A stretch of DNA of 64,000 bases from Phytopythium helicoides. Taxonomy: Eukaryota; Oomycota; Peronosporomycetes; Pythiales; Pythiaceae. The notes under the pieces are model-generated. The model made no database searches and was not told the origin of the DNA. It was given only the letters and a program-made list of their open reading frames with translations. Shown here one piece after another: positions 10,141-23,391 of this stretch. The first letter of the stretch is position 1. Each line of letters opens with the position of its first letter. The DNA lies in contig JANFNE010000042.1 of assembly GCA_024867545.1 (NCBI GenBank), positions 248,001 to 312,000 on the forward strand, in the 5' to 3' direction. The position numbers and the translations under genes are program-made.

Positions 10141-10670
10141 TTCTCTTTCTTTTTCTTCCTTTTTCTCTCTCGTTTTTATCGCTTCTTTCCACACACAAAA
10201 TCGCCCATTCCATTCCACTTCCACTTCCACTTCACACTCGCTCACCATCGTCAACTCGATACTGACTCGTTTTTGTGCATGTTCATGCCAATCTACGGAT
10301 GCCTCTCTTCCGCTCTATTGCTCTCTTTTCTAATGCTGTTGCTTTCTTGGTTGTGCTTGACGTTTTGTGTTTTGTTGTTTTGTTGTTTTGTTGTTTTGTT
10401 GTTTTGTTTGTTTGTGCGTTTGACTTCATTGTGCGTGTTGTGGTTGTGTGTGTGTTGGTATGTTGTAGAGCAATGGAGTTGGCGGGTCGGTTCAGGTCGG
10501 GTCGGGTCGGGTCGGGTCGGGTGGATGGTGTGGGTGTGTTTTGTGTTTGAGTGTGTTTTGTGTTTGTTGGTGTGTGTTTGTGGCGTGTGTGTGGTGTGTT
10601 TGTGGTTTGTTTGTGTGTGTGGTGCGTTTGCAGTGTGTGTTGGTATATGTGTGATTGTGTGTGTTGTACT

Positions 10671-10742
10671 TCCTCGTTAGTATAGTGGTTAGTATACCCG
10701 CCTGTCACGCGGGTGACCCGGGTTCAATTCCCGGACGGGGAG
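10671..10742 (+). tRNA. tRNA-Asp(GUC), copy 11
   Basis: 602 bp after copy 10. Confidence 0.97.
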
Positions 10743-11275
10743 TTCTCTTTCTTTTTCTTCCTTTTTCTCTCTCGTTTTTATCGCTTCTTTCCACACACAA
10801 AATCGCCCATTCCATTCCACTTCCACTTCCACTTCACACTCGCTCACCATCGTCAACTCGATACTGACTCGTTTTTGTGCATGTTCATGCCAATCTACGG
10901 ATGCCTCTCTTCCGCTCTATTGCTCTCTTTTCTAATGCTGTTGCTTTCTTGGTTGTGCTTGACGTTTTGTGTTGTTTTGTTGTTTTGTTGTTTTGTTGTT
11001 TTGTTGTTTTGTTTGTTTGTGCGTTTGACTTCATTGTGCGTGTTGTGGTTGTGTGTGTGTTGGTATGTTGTAGAGCAATGGAGTTGGCGGGTCGGTTCAG
11101 GTCGGGTCGGGTCGGGTCGGGTCGGGTGGATGGTGTGGGTGTGTTTTGTGTTTGAGTGTGTTTTGTGTTTGTTGGTGTGTGTTTGTGGCGTGTGTGTGGT
11201 GTGTTTGTGGTTTGTTTGTGTGTGTGGTGCGTTTGCAGTGTGTGTTGGTATATGTGTGATTGTGTGTGTTGTACT

Positions 11276-11347
11276 TCCTCGTTAGTATAGTGGTTAGTAT
11301 ACCCGCCTGTCACGCGGGTGACCCGGGTTCAATTCCCGGACGGGGAG
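11276..11347 (+). tRNA. tRNA-Asp(GUC), copy 12
   Basis: 605 bp after copy 11; a 3-bp gain at the start of the octamer tract near 10970. Confidence 0.97.
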
Positions 11348-11877
11348 TTCTCTTTCTTTTTCTTCCTTTTTCTCTCTCGTTTTTATCGCTTCTTTCCACA
11401 CACAAAATCGCCCATTCCATTCCACTTCCACTTCCACTTCACACTCGCTCACCATCGTCAACTCGATACTGACTCGTTTTTGTGCATGTTCATGCCAATC
11501 TACGGATGCCTCTCTTCCGCTCTATTGCTCTCTTTTCTAATGCTGTTGCTTTCTTGGTTGTGCTTGACGTTTTGTGTTTTGTTGTTTTGTTGTTTTGTTG
11601 TTTTGTTGTTTTGTTTGTTTGTGCGTTTGACTTCATTGTGCGTGTTGTGGTTGTGTGTGTGTTGGTATGTTGTAGAGCAATGGAGTTGGCGGGTCGGTTC
11701 AGGTCGGGTCGGGTCGGGTCGGGTCGGGTGGATGGTGTGGGTGTGTTTTGTGTTTGAGTGTGTTTTGTGTTTGTTGGTGTGTGTTTGTGGCGTGTGTGTG
11801 GTGTGTTTGTGGTTTGTTTGTGTGTGTGGTGCGTTTGCAGTGTGTGTTGGTATATGTGTGATTGTGTGTGTTGTACT

Positions 11878-11949
11878 TCCTCGTTAGTATAGTGGTTAGT
11901 ATACCCGCCTGTCACGCGGGTGACCCGGGTTCAATTCCCGGACGGGGAG
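11878..11949 (+). tRNA. tRNA-Asp(GUC), copy 13
   Basis: 602 bp after copy 12. Confidence 0.97.
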
Positions 11950-12488
11950 TTCTCTTTCTTTTTCTTCCTTTTTCTCTCTCGTTTTTATCGCTTCTTTCCA
12001 CACACAAAATCGCCCATTCCATTCCACTTCCACTTCCACTTCACACTCGCTCACCATCGTCAACTCGATACTGACTCGTTTTTTGTGCATGTTCATGCCA
12101 ATCTACGGATGCCTCTCTTCCGCTCTATTGCTCTCTTTTCTAATGCTGTTGCTTTCTTGGTTGTGCTTGACGTTTTGTGTTTTGTTGTTTTGTTGTTTTG
12201 TTGTTTTGTTGTTTTGTTGTTTTGTTTGTTTGTGCGTTTGACTTCATTGTGCGTGTTGTGGTTGTGTGTGTGTTGGTATGTTGTAGAGCAATGGAGTTGG
12301 CGGGTCGGTTCAGGTCGGGTCGGGTCGGGTCGGGTCGGGTGGATGGTGTGGGTGTGTTTTGTGTTTGAGTGTGTTTTGTGTTTGTTGGTGTGTGTTTGTG
12401 GCGTGTGTGTGGTGTGTTTGTGGTTTGTTTGTGTGTGTGGTGCGTTTGCAGTGTGTGTTGGTATATGTGTGATTGTGTGTGTTGTACT

Positions 12489-12560
12489 TCCTCGTTAGTA
12501 TAGTGGTTAGTATACCCGCCTGTCACGCGGGTGACCCGGGTTCAATTCCCGGACGGGGAG
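12489..12560 (+). tRNA. tRNA-Asp(GUC), copy 14
   Basis: 611 bp after copy 13; one extra T near 12080 plus one extra octamer. Confidence 0.97.
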
Positions 12561-13090
12561 TTCTCTTTCTTTTTCTTCCTTTTTCTCTCTCGTTTTTATC
12601 GCTTCTTTCCACACACAAAATCGCCCATTCCATTCCACTTCCACTTCCACTTCACACTCGCTCACCATCGTCAACTCGATACTGACTCGTTTTTGTGCAT
12701 GTTCATGCCAATCTACGGATGCCTCTCTTCCGCTCTATTGCTCTCTTTTCTAATGCTGTTGCTTTCTTGGTTGTGCTTGACGTTTTGTGTTTTGTTGTTT
12801 TGTTGTTTTGTTGTTTTGTTGTTTTGTTTGTTTGTGCGTTTGACTTCATTGTGCGTGTTGTGGTTGTGTGTGTGTTGGTATGTTGTAGAGCAATGGAGTT
12901 GGCGGGTCGGTTCAGGTCGGGTCGGGTCGGGTCGGGTCGGGTGGATGGTGTGGGTGTGTTTTGTGTTTGAGTGTGTTTTGTGTTTGTTGGTGTGTGTTTG
13001 TGGCGTGTGTGTGGTGTGTTTGTGGTTTGTTTGTGTGTGTGGTGCGTTTGCAGTGTGTGTTGGTATATGTGTGATTGTGTGTGATGTACT

Positions 13091-13162
13091 TCCTCGTTAG
13101 TATAGTGGTTAGTATACCCGCCTGTCACGCGGGTGACCCGGGTTCAATTCCCGGACGGGGAG
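13091..13162 (+). tRNA. tRNA-Asp(GUC), copy 15
   Basis: 602 bp after copy 14; a T-to-A change at 13084, 7 bp before the gene, is one of very few substitutions in the array. Confidence 0.97.
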
Positions 13163-13692
13163 TTCTCTTTCTTTTTCTTCCTTTTTCTCTCTCGTTTTTA
13201 TCGCTTCTTTCCACACACAAAATCGCCCATTCCATTCCACTTCCACTTCCACTTCACACTCGCTCACCATCGTCAACTCGATACTGACTCGTTTTTGTGC
13301 ATGTTCATGCCAATCTACGGATGCCTCTCTTCCGCTCTATTGCTCTCTTTTCTAATGCTGTTGCTTTCTTGGTTGTGCTTGACGTTTTGTGTTTTGTTGT
13401 TTTGTTGTTTTGTTGTTTTGTTGTTTTGTTTGTTTGTGCGTTTGACTTCATTGTGCGTGTTGTGGTTGTGTGTGTGTTGGTATGTTGTAGAGCAATGGAG
13501 TTGGCGGGTCGGTTCAGGTCGGGTCGGGTCGGGTCGGGTCGGGTGGATGGTGTGGGTGTGTTTTGTGTTTGAGTGTGTTTTGTGTTTGTTGGTGTGTGTT
13601 TGTGGCGTGTGTGTGGTGTGTTTGTGGTTTGTTTGTGTGTGTGGTGCGTTTGCAGTGTGTGTTGGTATATGTGTGATTGTGTGTGTTGTACT

Positions 13693-13764
13693 TCCTCGTT
13701 AGTATAGTGGTTAGTATACCCGCCTGTCACGCGGGTGACCCGGGTTCAATTCCCGGACGGGGAG
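13693..13764 (+). tRNA. tRNA-Asp(GUC), copy 16
   Basis: 602 bp after copy 15. Confidence 0.97.
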
Positions 13765-14293
13765 TTCTCTTTCTTTTTCTTCCTTTTTCTCTCTCGTTTT
13801 TATCGCTTCTTTCCACACACAAAATCGCCCATTCCATTCACTTCCACTTCCACTTCACACTCGCTCACCATCGTCAACTCGATACTGACTCGTTTTTGTG
13901 CATGTTCATGCCAATCTACGGATGCCTCTCTTCCGCTCTATTGCTCTCTTTTCTAATGCTGTTGCTTTCTTGGTTGTGCTTGACGTTTTGTGTTTTGTTG
14001 TTTTGTTGTTTTGTTGTTTTGTTGTTTTGTTTGTTTGTGCGTTTGACTTCATTGTGCGTGTTGTGGTTGTGTGTGTGTTGGTATGTTGTAGAGCAATGGA
14101 GTTGGCGGGTCGGTTCAGGTCGGGTCGGGTCGGGTCGGGTCGGGTGGATGGTGTGGGTGTGTTTTGTGTTTGAGTGTGTTTTGTGTTTGTTGGTGTGTGT
14201 TTGTGGCGTGTGTGTGGTGTGTTTGTGGTTTGTTTGTGTGTGTGGTGCGTTTGCAGTGTGTGTTGGTATATGTGTGATTGTGTGTGTTGTACT

Positions 14294-14365
14294 TCCTCGT
14301 TAGTATAGTGGTTAGTATACCCGCCTGTCACGCGGGTGACCCGGGTTCAATTCCCGGACGGGGAG
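14294..14365 (+). tRNA. tRNA-Asp(GUC), copy 17
   Basis: 601 bp after copy 16; one C lost near 13840. Confidence 0.97.
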
Positions 14366-14895
14366 TTCTCTTTCTTTTTCTTCCTTTTTCTCTCTCGTTT
14401 TTATCGCTTCTTTCCACACACAAAATCGCCCATTCCATTCCACTTCCACTTCCACTTCACACTCGCTCACCATCGTCAACTCGATACTGACTCGTTTTTG
14501 TGCATGTTCATGCCAATCTACGGATGCCTCTCTTCCGCTCTATTGCTCTCTTTTCTAATGCTGTTGCTTTCTTGGTTGTGCTTGACGTTTTGTGTTTTGT
14601 TGTTTTGTTGTTTTGTTGTTTTGTTGTTTTGTTTGTTTGTGCGTTTGACTTCATTGTGCGTGTTGTGGTTGTGTGTGTGTTGGTATGTTGTAGAGCAATG
14701 GAGTTGGCGGGTCGGTTCAGGTCGGGTCGGGTCGGGTCGGGTCGGGTGGATGGTGTGGGTGTGTTTTGTGTTTGAGTGTGTTTTGTGTTTGTTGGTGTGT
14801 GTTTGTGGCGTGTGTGTGGTGTGTTTGTGGTTTGTTTGTGTGTGTGGTGCGTTTGCAGTGTGTGTTGGTATATGTGTGATTGTGTGTGTTGTACT

Positions 14896-14967
14896 TCCTC
14901 GTTAGTATAGTGGTTAGTATACCCGCCTGTCACGCGGGTGACCCGGGTTCAATTCCCGGACGGGGAG
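14896..14967 (+). tRNA. tRNA-Asp(GUC), copy 18
   Basis: 602 bp after copy 17. Confidence 0.97.
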
Positions 14968-15498
14968 TTCTCTTTCTTTTTCTTCCTTTTTCTCTCTCGT
15001 TTTTTATCGCTTCTTTCCACACACAAAATCGCCCATTCCATTCCACTTCCACTTCCACTTCACACTCGCTCACCATCGTCAACTCGATACTGACTCGTTT
15101 TTGTGCATGTTCATGCCAATCTACGGATGCCTCTCTTCCGCTCTATTGCTCTCTTTTCTAATGCTGTTGCTTTCTTGGTTGTGCTTGACGTTTTGTGTTT
15201 TGTTGTTTTGTTGTTTTGTTGTTTTGTTGTTTTGTTTGTTTGTGCGTTTGACTTCATTGTGCGTGTTGTGGTTGTGTGTGTGTTGGTATGTTGTAGAGCA
15301 ATGGAGTTGGCGGGTCGGTTCAGGTCGGGTCGGGTCGGGTCGGGTCGGGTGGATGGTGTGGGTGTGTTTTGTGTTTGAGTGTGTTTTGTGTTTGTTGGTG
15401 TGTGTTTGTGGCGTGTGTGTGGTGTGTTTGTGGTTTGTTTGTGTGTGTGGTGCGTTTGCAGTGTGTGTTGGTATATGTGTGATTGTGTGTGTTGTACT

Positions 15499-15570
15499 TC
15501 CTCGTTAGTATAGTGGTTAGTATACCCGCCTGTCACGCGGGTGACCCGGGTTCAATTCCCGGACGGGGAG
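15499..15570 (+). tRNA. tRNA-Asp(GUC), copy 19
   Basis: 603 bp after copy 18; the third T run at about 15001 has six T instead of five. Confidence 0.97.
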
Positions 15571-16100
15571 TTCTCTTTCTTTTTCTTCCTTTTTCTCTCT
15601 CGTTTTTATCGCTTCTTTCCACACACAAAATCGCCCATTCCATTCCACTTCCACTTCCACTTCACACTCGCTCACCATCGTCAACTCGATACTGACTCGT
15701 TTTTGTGCATGTTCATGCCAATCTACGGATGCCTCTCTTCCGCTCTATTGCTCTCTTTTCTAATGCTGTTGCTTTCTTGGTTGTGCTTGACGTTTTGTGT
15801 TTTGTTGTTTTGTTGTTTTGTTGTTTTGTTGTTTTGTTTGTTTGTGCGTTTGACTTCATTGTGCGTGTTGTGGTTGTGTGTGTGTTGGTATGTTGTAGAG
15901 CAATGGAGTTGGCGGGTCGGTTCAGGTCGGGTCGGGTCGGGTCGGGTCGGGTGGATGGTGTGGGTGTGTTTTGTGTTTGAGTGTGTTTTGTGTTTGTTGG
16001 TGTGTGTTTGTGGCGTGTGTGTGGTGTGTTTGTGGTTTGTTTGTGTGTGTGGTGCGTTTGCAGTGTGTGTTGGTATATGTGTGATTGTGTGTGTTGTACT

Positions 16101-16172
16101 TCCTCGTTAGTATAGTGGTTAGTATACCCGCCTGTCACGCGGGTGACCCGGGTTCAATTCCCGGACGGGGAG
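16101..16172 (+). tRNA. tRNA-Asp(GUC), copy 20
   Basis: 602 bp after copy 19. Confidence 0.97.
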
Positions 16173-16702
16173 TTCTCTTTCTTTTTCTTCCTTTTTCTCT
16201 CTCGTTTTTATCGCTTCTTTCCACACACAAAATCGCCCATTCCATTCCACTTCCACTTCCACTTCACACTCGCTCACCATCGTCAACTCGATACTGACTC
16301 GTTTTTGTGCATGTTCATGCCAATCTACGGATGCCTCTCTTCCGCTCTATTGCTCTCTTTTCTAATGCTGTTGCTTTCTTGGTTGTGCTTGACGTTTTGT
16401 GTTTTGTTGTTTTGTTGTTTTGTTGTTTTGTTGTTTTGTTTGTTTGTGCGTTTGACTTCATTGTGCGTGTTGTGGTTGTGTGTGTGTTGGTATGTTGTAG
16501 AGCAATGGAGTTGGCGGGTCGGTTCAGGTCGGGTCGGGTCGGGTCGGGTCGGGTGGATGGTGTGGGTGTGTTTTGTGTTTGAGTGTGTTTTGTGTTTGTT
16601 GGTGTGTGTTTGTGGCGTGTGTGTGGTGTGTTTGTGGTTTGTTTGTGTGTGTGGTGCGTTTGCAGTGTGTGTTGGTATATGTGTGATTGTGTGTGTTGTA
16701 CT

Positions 16703-16774
16703 TCCTCGTTAGTATAGTGGTTAGTATACCCGCCTGTCACGCGGGTGACCCGGGTTCAATTCCCGGACGGGGAG
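16703..16774 (+). tRNA. tRNA-Asp(GUC), copy 21
   Basis: 602 bp after copy 20. Confidence 0.97.
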
Positions 16775-17298
16775 TTCTCTTTCTTTTTCTTCCTTTTTCT
16801 CTCTCGTTTTTATCGCTTCTTTCCACACACAAAATCGCCCATTCCATTCCACTTCCACTTCACACTCGCTCACCATCGTCAACTCGATACTGACTCGTTT
16901 TTGTGCATGTTCATGCCAATCTACGGATGCCTCTCTTCCGCTCTATTGCTCTCTTTTCTAATGCTGTTGCTTTCTTGGTTGTGCTTGACGTTTTGTGTTT
17001 TGTTGTTTTGTTGTTTTGTTGTTTTGTTGTTTTGTTTGTTTGTGCGTTTGACTTCATTGTGCGTGTTGTGGTTGTGTGTGTGTTGGTATGTTGTAGAGCA
17101 ATGGAGTTGGCGGGTCGGTTCAGGTCGGGTCGGGTCGGGTCGGGTCGGGTGGATGGTGTGGGTGTGTTTTGTGTTTGAGTGTGTTTTGTGTTTGTTGGTG
17201 TGTGTTTGTGGCGTGTGTGTGGTGTGTTTGTGGTTTGTTTGTGTGTGTGGTGCGTTTGCAGTGTGTGTTGGTATATGTGTGATTGTGTGTGTTGTACT

Positions 17299-17370
17299 TC
17301 CTCGTTAGTATAGTGGTTAGTATACCCGCCTGTCACGCGGGTGACCCGGGTTCAATTCCCGGACGGGGAG
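17299..17370 (+). tRNA. tRNA-Asp(GUC), copy 22
   Basis: 596 bp after copy 21; one CCACTT hexamer lost near 16855. Confidence 0.97.
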
Positions 17371-17900
17371 TTCTCTTTCTTTTTCTTCCTTTTTCTCTCT
17401 CGTTTTTATCGCTTCTTTCCACACACAAAATCGCCCATTCCATTCCACTTCCACTTCCACTTCACACTCGCTCACCATCGTCAACTCGATACTGACTCGT
17501 TTTTGTGCATGTTCATGCCAATCTACGGATGCCTCTCTTCCGCTCTATTGCTCTCTTTTCTAATGCTGTTGCTTTCTTGGTTGTGCTTGACGTTTTGTGT
17601 TTTGTTGTTTTGTTGTTTTGTTGTTTTGTTGTTTTGTTTGTTTGTGCGTTTGACTTCATTGTGCGTGTTGTGGTTGTGTGTGTGTTGGTATGTTGTAGAG
17701 CAATGGAGTTGGCGGGTCGGTTCAGGTCGGGTCGGGTCGGGTCGGGTCGGGTGGATGGTGTGGGTGTGTTTTGTGTTTGAGTGTGTTTTGTGTTTGTTGG
17801 TGTGTGTTTGTGGCGTGTGTGTGGTGTGTTTGTGGTTTGTTTGTGTGTGTGGTGCGTTTGCAGTGTGTGTTGGTATATGTGTGATTGTGTGTGTTGTACT

Positions 17901-17972
17901 TCCTCGTTAGTATAGTGGTTAGTATACCCGCCTGTCACGCGGGTGACCCGGGTTCAATTCCCGGACGGGGAG
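17901..17972 (+). tRNA. tRNA-Asp(GUC), copy 23
   Basis: 602 bp after copy 22. Confidence 0.97.
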
Positions 17973-18503
17973 TTCTCTTTCTTTTTCTTCCTTTTTCTCT
18001 CTCGTTTTTTATCGCTTCTTTCCACACACAAAATCGCCCATTCCATTCCACTTCCACTTCCACTTCACACTCGCTCACCATCGTCAACTCGATACTGACT
18101 CGTTTTTGTGCATGTTCATGCCAATCTACGGATGCCTCTCTTCCGCTCTATTGCTCTCTTTTCTAATGCTGTTGCTTTCTTGGTTGTGCTTGACGTTTTG
18201 TGTTTTGTTGTTTTGTTGTTTTGTTGTTTTGTTGTTTTGTTTGTTTGTGCGTTTGACTTCATTGTGCGTGTTGTGGTTGTGTGTGTGTTGGTATGTTGTA
18301 GAGCAATGGAGTTGGCGGGTCGGTTCAGGTCGGGTCGGGTCGGGTCGGGTCGGGTGGATGGTGTGGGTGTGTTTTGTGTTTGAGTGTGTTTTGTGTTTGT
18401 TGGTGTGTGTTTGTGGCGTGTGTGTGGTGTGTTTGTGGTTTGTTTGTGTGTGTGGTGCGTTTGCAGTGTGTGTTGGTATATGTGTGATTGTGTGTGTTGT
18501 ACT

Positions 18504-18575
18504 TCCTCGTTAGTATAGTGGTTAGTATACCCGCCTGTCACGCGGGTGACCCGGGTTCAATTCCCGGACGGGGAG
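18504..18575 (+). tRNA. tRNA-Asp(GUC), copy 24
   Basis: 603 bp after copy 23; the same extra T in the third T run as behind copy 18. Confidence 0.97.
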
Positions 18576-19105
18576 TTCTCTTTCTTTTTCTTCCTTTTTC
18601 TCTCTCGTTTTTATCGCTTCTTTCCACACACAAAATCGCCCATTCCATTCCACTTCCACTTCCACTTCACACTCGCTCACCATCGTCAACTCGATACTGA
18701 CTCGTTTTTGTGCATGTTCATGCCAATCTACGGATGCCTCTCTTCCGCTCTATTGCTCTCTTTTCTAATGCTGTTGCTTTCTTGGTTGTGCTTGACGTTT
18801 TGTGTTTTGTTGTTTTGTTGTTTTGTTGTTTTGTTGTTTTGTTTGTTTGTGCGTTTGACTTCATTGTGCGTGTTGTGGTTGTGTGTGTGTTGGTATGTTG
18901 TAGAGCAATGGAGTTGGCGGGTCGGTTCAGGTCGGGTCGGGTCGGGTCGGGTCGGGTGGATGGTGTGGGTGTGTTTTGTGTTTGAGTGTGTTTTGTGTTT
19001 GTTGGTGTGTGTTTGTGGCGTGTGTGTGGTGTGTTTGTGGTTTGTTTGTGTGTGTGGTGCGTTTGCAGTGTGTGTTGGTATATGTGTGATTGTGTGTGTT
19101 GTACT

Positions 19106-19177
19106 TCCTCGTTAGTATAGTGGTTAGTATACCCGCCTGTCACGCGGGTGACCCGGGTTCAATTCCCGGACGGGGAG
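19106..19177 (+). tRNA. tRNA-Asp(GUC), copy 25
   Basis: 602 bp after copy 24. Confidence 0.97.
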
Positions 19178-19707
19178 TTCTCTTTCTTTTTCTTCCTTTT
19201 TCTCTCTCGTTTTTATCGCTTCTTTCCACACACAAAATCGCCCATTCCATTCCACTTCCACTTCCACTTCACACTCGCTCACCATCGTCAACTCGATACT
19301 GACTCGTTTTTGTGCATGTTCATGCCAATCTACGGATGCCTCTCTTCCGCTCTATTGCTCTCTTTTCTAATGCTGTTGCTTTCTTGGTTGTGCTTGACGT
19401 TTTGTGTTTTGTTGTTTTGTTGTTTTGTTGTTTTGTTGTTTTGTTTGTTTGTGCGTTTGACTTCATTGTGCGTGTTGTGGTTGTGTGTGTGTTGGTATGT
19501 TGTAGAGCAATGGAGTTGGCGGGTCGGTTCAGGTCGGGTCGGGTCGGGTCGGGTCGGGTGGATGGTGTGGGTGTGTTTTGTGTTTGAGTGTGTTTTGTGT
19601 TTGTTGGTGTGTGTTTGTGGCGTGTGTGTGGTGTGTTTGTGGTTTGTTTGTGTGTGTGGTGCGTTTGCAGTGTGTGTTGGTATATGTGTGATTGTGTGTG
19701 TTGTACT

Positions 19708-19779
19708 TCCTCGTTAGTATAGTGGTTAGTATACCCGCCTGTCACGCGGGTGACCCGGGTTCAATTCCCGGACGGGGAG
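19708..19779 (+). tRNA. tRNA-Asp(GUC), copy 26
   Basis: 602 bp after copy 25. Confidence 0.97.
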
Positions 19780-20309
19780 TTCTCTTTCTTTTTCTTCCTT
19801 TTTCTCTCTCGTTTTTATCGCTTCTTTCCACACACAAAATCGCCCATTCCATTCCACTTCCACTTCCACTTCACACTCGCTCACCATCGTCAACTCGATA
19901 CTGACTCGTTTTTGTGCATGTTCATGCCAATCTACGGATGCCTCTCTTCCGCTCTATTGCTCTCTTTTCTAATGCTGTTGCTTTCTTGGTTGTGCTTGAC
20001 GTTTTGTGTTTTGTTGTTTTGTTGTTTTGTTGTTTTGTTGTTTTGTTTGTTTGTGCGTTTGACTTCATTGTGCGTGTTGTGGTTGTGTGTGTGTTGGTAT
20101 GTTGTAGAGCAATGGAGTTGGCGGGTCGGTTCAGGTCGGGTCGGGTCGGGTCGGGTCGGGTGGATGGTGTGGGTGTGTTTTGTGTTTGAGTGTGTTTTGT
20201 GTTTGTTGGTGTGTGTTTGTGGCGTGTGTGTGGTGTGTTTGTGGTTTGTTTGTGTGTGTGGTGCGTTTGCAGTGTGTGTTGGTATATGTGTGATTGTGTG
20301 TGTTGTACT

Positions 20310-20381
20310 TCCTCGTTAGTATAGTGGTTAGTATACCCGCCTGTCACGCGGGTGACCCGGGTTCAATTCCCGGACGGGGAG
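20310..20381 (+). tRNA. tRNA-Asp(GUC), copy 27
   Basis: 602 bp after copy 26. Confidence 0.97.
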
Positions 20382-20911
20382 TTCTCTTTCTTTTTCTTCC
20401 TTTTTCTCTCTCGTTTTTATCGCTTCTTTCCACACACAAAATCGCCCATTCCATTCCACTTCCACTTCCACTTCACACTCGCTCACCATCGTCAACTCGA
20501 TACTGACTCGTTTTTGTGCATGTTCATGCCAATCTACGGATGCCTCTCTTCCGCTCTATTGCTCTCTTTTCTAATGCTGTTGCTTTCTTGGTTGTGCTTG
20601 ACGTTTTGTGTTTTGTTGTTTTGTTGTTTTGTTGTTTTGTTGTTTTGTTTGTTTGTGCGTTTGACTTCATTGTGCGTGTTGTGGTTGTGTGTGTGTTGGT
20701 ATGTTGTAGAGCAATGGAGTTGGCGGGTCGGTTCAGGTCGGGTCGGGTCGGGTCGGGTCGGGTGGATGGTGTGGGTGTGTTTTGTGTTTGAGTGTGTTTT
20801 GTGTTTGTTGGTGTGTGTTTGTGGCGTGTGTGTGGTGTGTTTGTGGTTTGTTTGTGTGTGTGGTGCGTTTGCAGTGTGTGTTGGTATATGTGTGATTGTG
20901 TGTGTTGTACT

Positions 20912-20983
20912 TCCTCGTTAGTATAGTGGTTAGTATACCCGCCTGTCACGCGGGTGACCCGGGTTCAATTCCCGGACGGGGAG
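20912..20983 (+). tRNA. tRNA-Asp(GUC), copy 28
   Basis: 602 bp after copy 27. Confidence 0.97.
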
Positions 20984-21513
20984 TTCTCTTTCTTTTTCTT
21001 CCTTTTTCTCTCTCGTTTTTATCGCTTCTTTCCACACACAAAATCGCCCATTCCATTCCACTTCCACTTCCACTTCACACTCGCTCACCATCGTCAACTC
21101 GATACTGACTCGTTTTTGTGCATGTTCATGCCAATCTACGGATGCCTCTCTTCCGCTCTATTGCTCTCTTTTCTAATGCTGTTGCTTTCTTGGTTGTGCT
21201 TGACGTTTTGTGTTTTGTTGTTTTGTTGTTTTGTTGTTTTGTTGTTTTGTTTGTTTGTGCGTTTGACTTCATTGTGCGTGTTGTGGTTGTGTGTGTGTTG
21301 GTATGTTGTAGAGCAATGGAGTTGGCGGGTCGGTTCAGGTCGGGTCGGGTCGGGTCGGGTCGGGTGGATGGTGTGGGTGTGTTTTGTGTTTGAGTGTGTT
21401 TTGTGTTTGTTGGTGTGTGTTTGTGGCGTGTGTGTGGTGTGTTTGTGGTTTGTTTGTGTGTGTGGTGCGTTTGCAGTGTGTGTTGGTATATGTGTGATTG
21501 TGTGTGTTGTACT

Positions 21514-21585
21514 TCCTCGTTAGTATAGTGGTTAGTATACCCGCCTGTCACGCGGGTGACCCGGGTTCAATTCCCGGACGGGGAG
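21514..21585 (+). tRNA. tRNA-Asp(GUC), copy 29
   Basis: 602 bp after copy 28. Confidence 0.97.
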
Positions 21586-22115
21586 TTCTCTTTCTTTTTC
21601 TTCCTTTTTCTCTCTCGTTTTTATCGCTTCTTTCCACACACAAAATCGCCCATTCCATTCCACTTCCACTTCCACTTCACACTCGCTCACCATCGTCAAC
21701 TCGATACTGACTCGTTTTTGTGCATGTTCATGCCAATCTACGGATGCCTCTCTTCCGCTCTATTGCTCTCTTTTCTAATGCTGTTGCTTTCTTGGTTGTG
21801 CTTGACGTTTTGTGTTTTGTTGTTTTGTTGTTTTGTTGTTTTGTTGTTTTGTTTGTTTGTGCGTTTGACTTCATTGTGCGTGTTGTGGTTGTGTGTGTGT
21901 TGGTATGTTGTAGAGCAATGGAGTTGGCGGGTCGGTTCAGGTCGGGTCGGGTCGGGTCGGGTCGGGTGGATGGTGTGGGTGTGTTTTGTGTTTGAGTGTG
22001 TTTTGTGTTTGTTGGTGTGTGTTTGTGGCGTGTGTGTGGTGTGTTTGTGGTTTGTTTGTGTGTGTGGTGCGTTTGCAGTGTGTGTTGGTATATGTGTGAT
22101 TGTGTGTGTTGTACT

Positions 22116-22187
22116 TCCTCGTTAGTATAGTGGTTAGTATACCCGCCTGTCACGCGGGTGACCCGGGTTCAATTCCCGGACGGGGAG
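22116..22187 (+). tRNA. tRNA-Asp(GUC), copy 30
   Basis: 602 bp after copy 29. Confidence 0.97.
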
Positions 22188-22717
22188 TTCTCTTTCTTTT
22201 TCTTCCTTTTTCTCTCTCGTTTTTATCGCTTCTTTCCACACACAAAATCGCCCATTCCATTCCACTTCCACTTCCACTTCACACTCGCTCACCATCGTCA
22301 ACTCGATACTGACTCGTTTTTGTGCATGTTCATGCCAATCTACGGATGCCTCTCTTCCGCTCTATTGCTCTCTTTTCTAATGCTGTTGCTTTCTTGGTTG
22401 TGCTTGACGTTTTGTGTTTTGTTGTTTTGTTGTTTTGTTGTTTTGTTGTTTTGTTTGTTTGTGCGTTTGACTTCATTGTGCGTGTTGTGGTTGTGTGTGT
22501 GTTGGTATGTTGTAGAGCAATGGAGTTGGCGGGTCGGTTCAGGTCGGGTCGGGTCGGGTCGGGTCGGGTGGATGGTGTGGGTGTGTTTTGTGTTTGAGTG
22601 TGTTTTGTGTTTGTTGGTGTGTGTTTGTGGCGTGTGTGTGGTGTGTTTGTGGTTTGTTTGTGTGTGTGGTGCGTTTGCAGTGTGTGTTGGTATATGTGTG
22701 ATTGTGTGTGTTGTACT

Positions 22718-22789
22718 TCCTCGTTAGTATAGTGGTTAGTATACCCGCCTGTCACGCGGGTGACCCGGGTTCAATTCCCGGACGGGGAG
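22718..22789 (+). tRNA. tRNA-Asp(GUC), copy 31
   Basis: 602 bp after copy 30. Confidence 0.97.
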
Positions 22790-23319
22790 TTCTCTTTCTT
22801 TTTCTTCCTTTTTCTCTCTCGTTTTTATCGCTTCTTTCCACACACAAAATCGCCCATTCCATTCCACTTCCACTTCCACTTCACACTCGCTCACCATCGT
22901 CAACTCGATACTGACTCGTTTTTGTGCATGTTCATGCCAATCTACGGATGCCTCTCTTCCGCTCTATTGCTCTCTTTTCTAATGCTGTTGCTTTCTTGGT
23001 TGTGCTTGACGTTTTGTGTTTTGTTGTTTTGTTGTTTTGTTGTTTTGTTGTTTTGTTTGTTTGTGCGTTTGACTTCATTGTGCGTGTTGTGGTTGTGTGT
23101 GTGTTGGTATGTTGTAGAGCAATGGAGTTGGCGGGTCGGTTCAGGTCGGGTCGGGTCGGGTCGGGTCGGGTGGATGGTGTGGGTGTGTTTTGTGTTTGAG
23201 TGTGTTTTGTGTTTGTTGGTGTGTGTTTGTGGCGTGTGTGTGGTGTGTTTGTGGTTTGTTTGTGTGTGTGGTGCGTTTGCAGTGTGTGTTGGTATATGTG
23301 TGATTGTGTGTGTTGTACT

Positions 23320-23391
23320 TCCTCGTTAGTATAGTGGTTAGTATACCCGCCTGTCACGCGGGTGACCCGGGTTCAATTCCCGGACGGGGAG
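23320..23391 (+). tRNA. tRNA-Asp(GUC), copy 32
   Basis: 602 bp after copy 31. Confidence 0.97.
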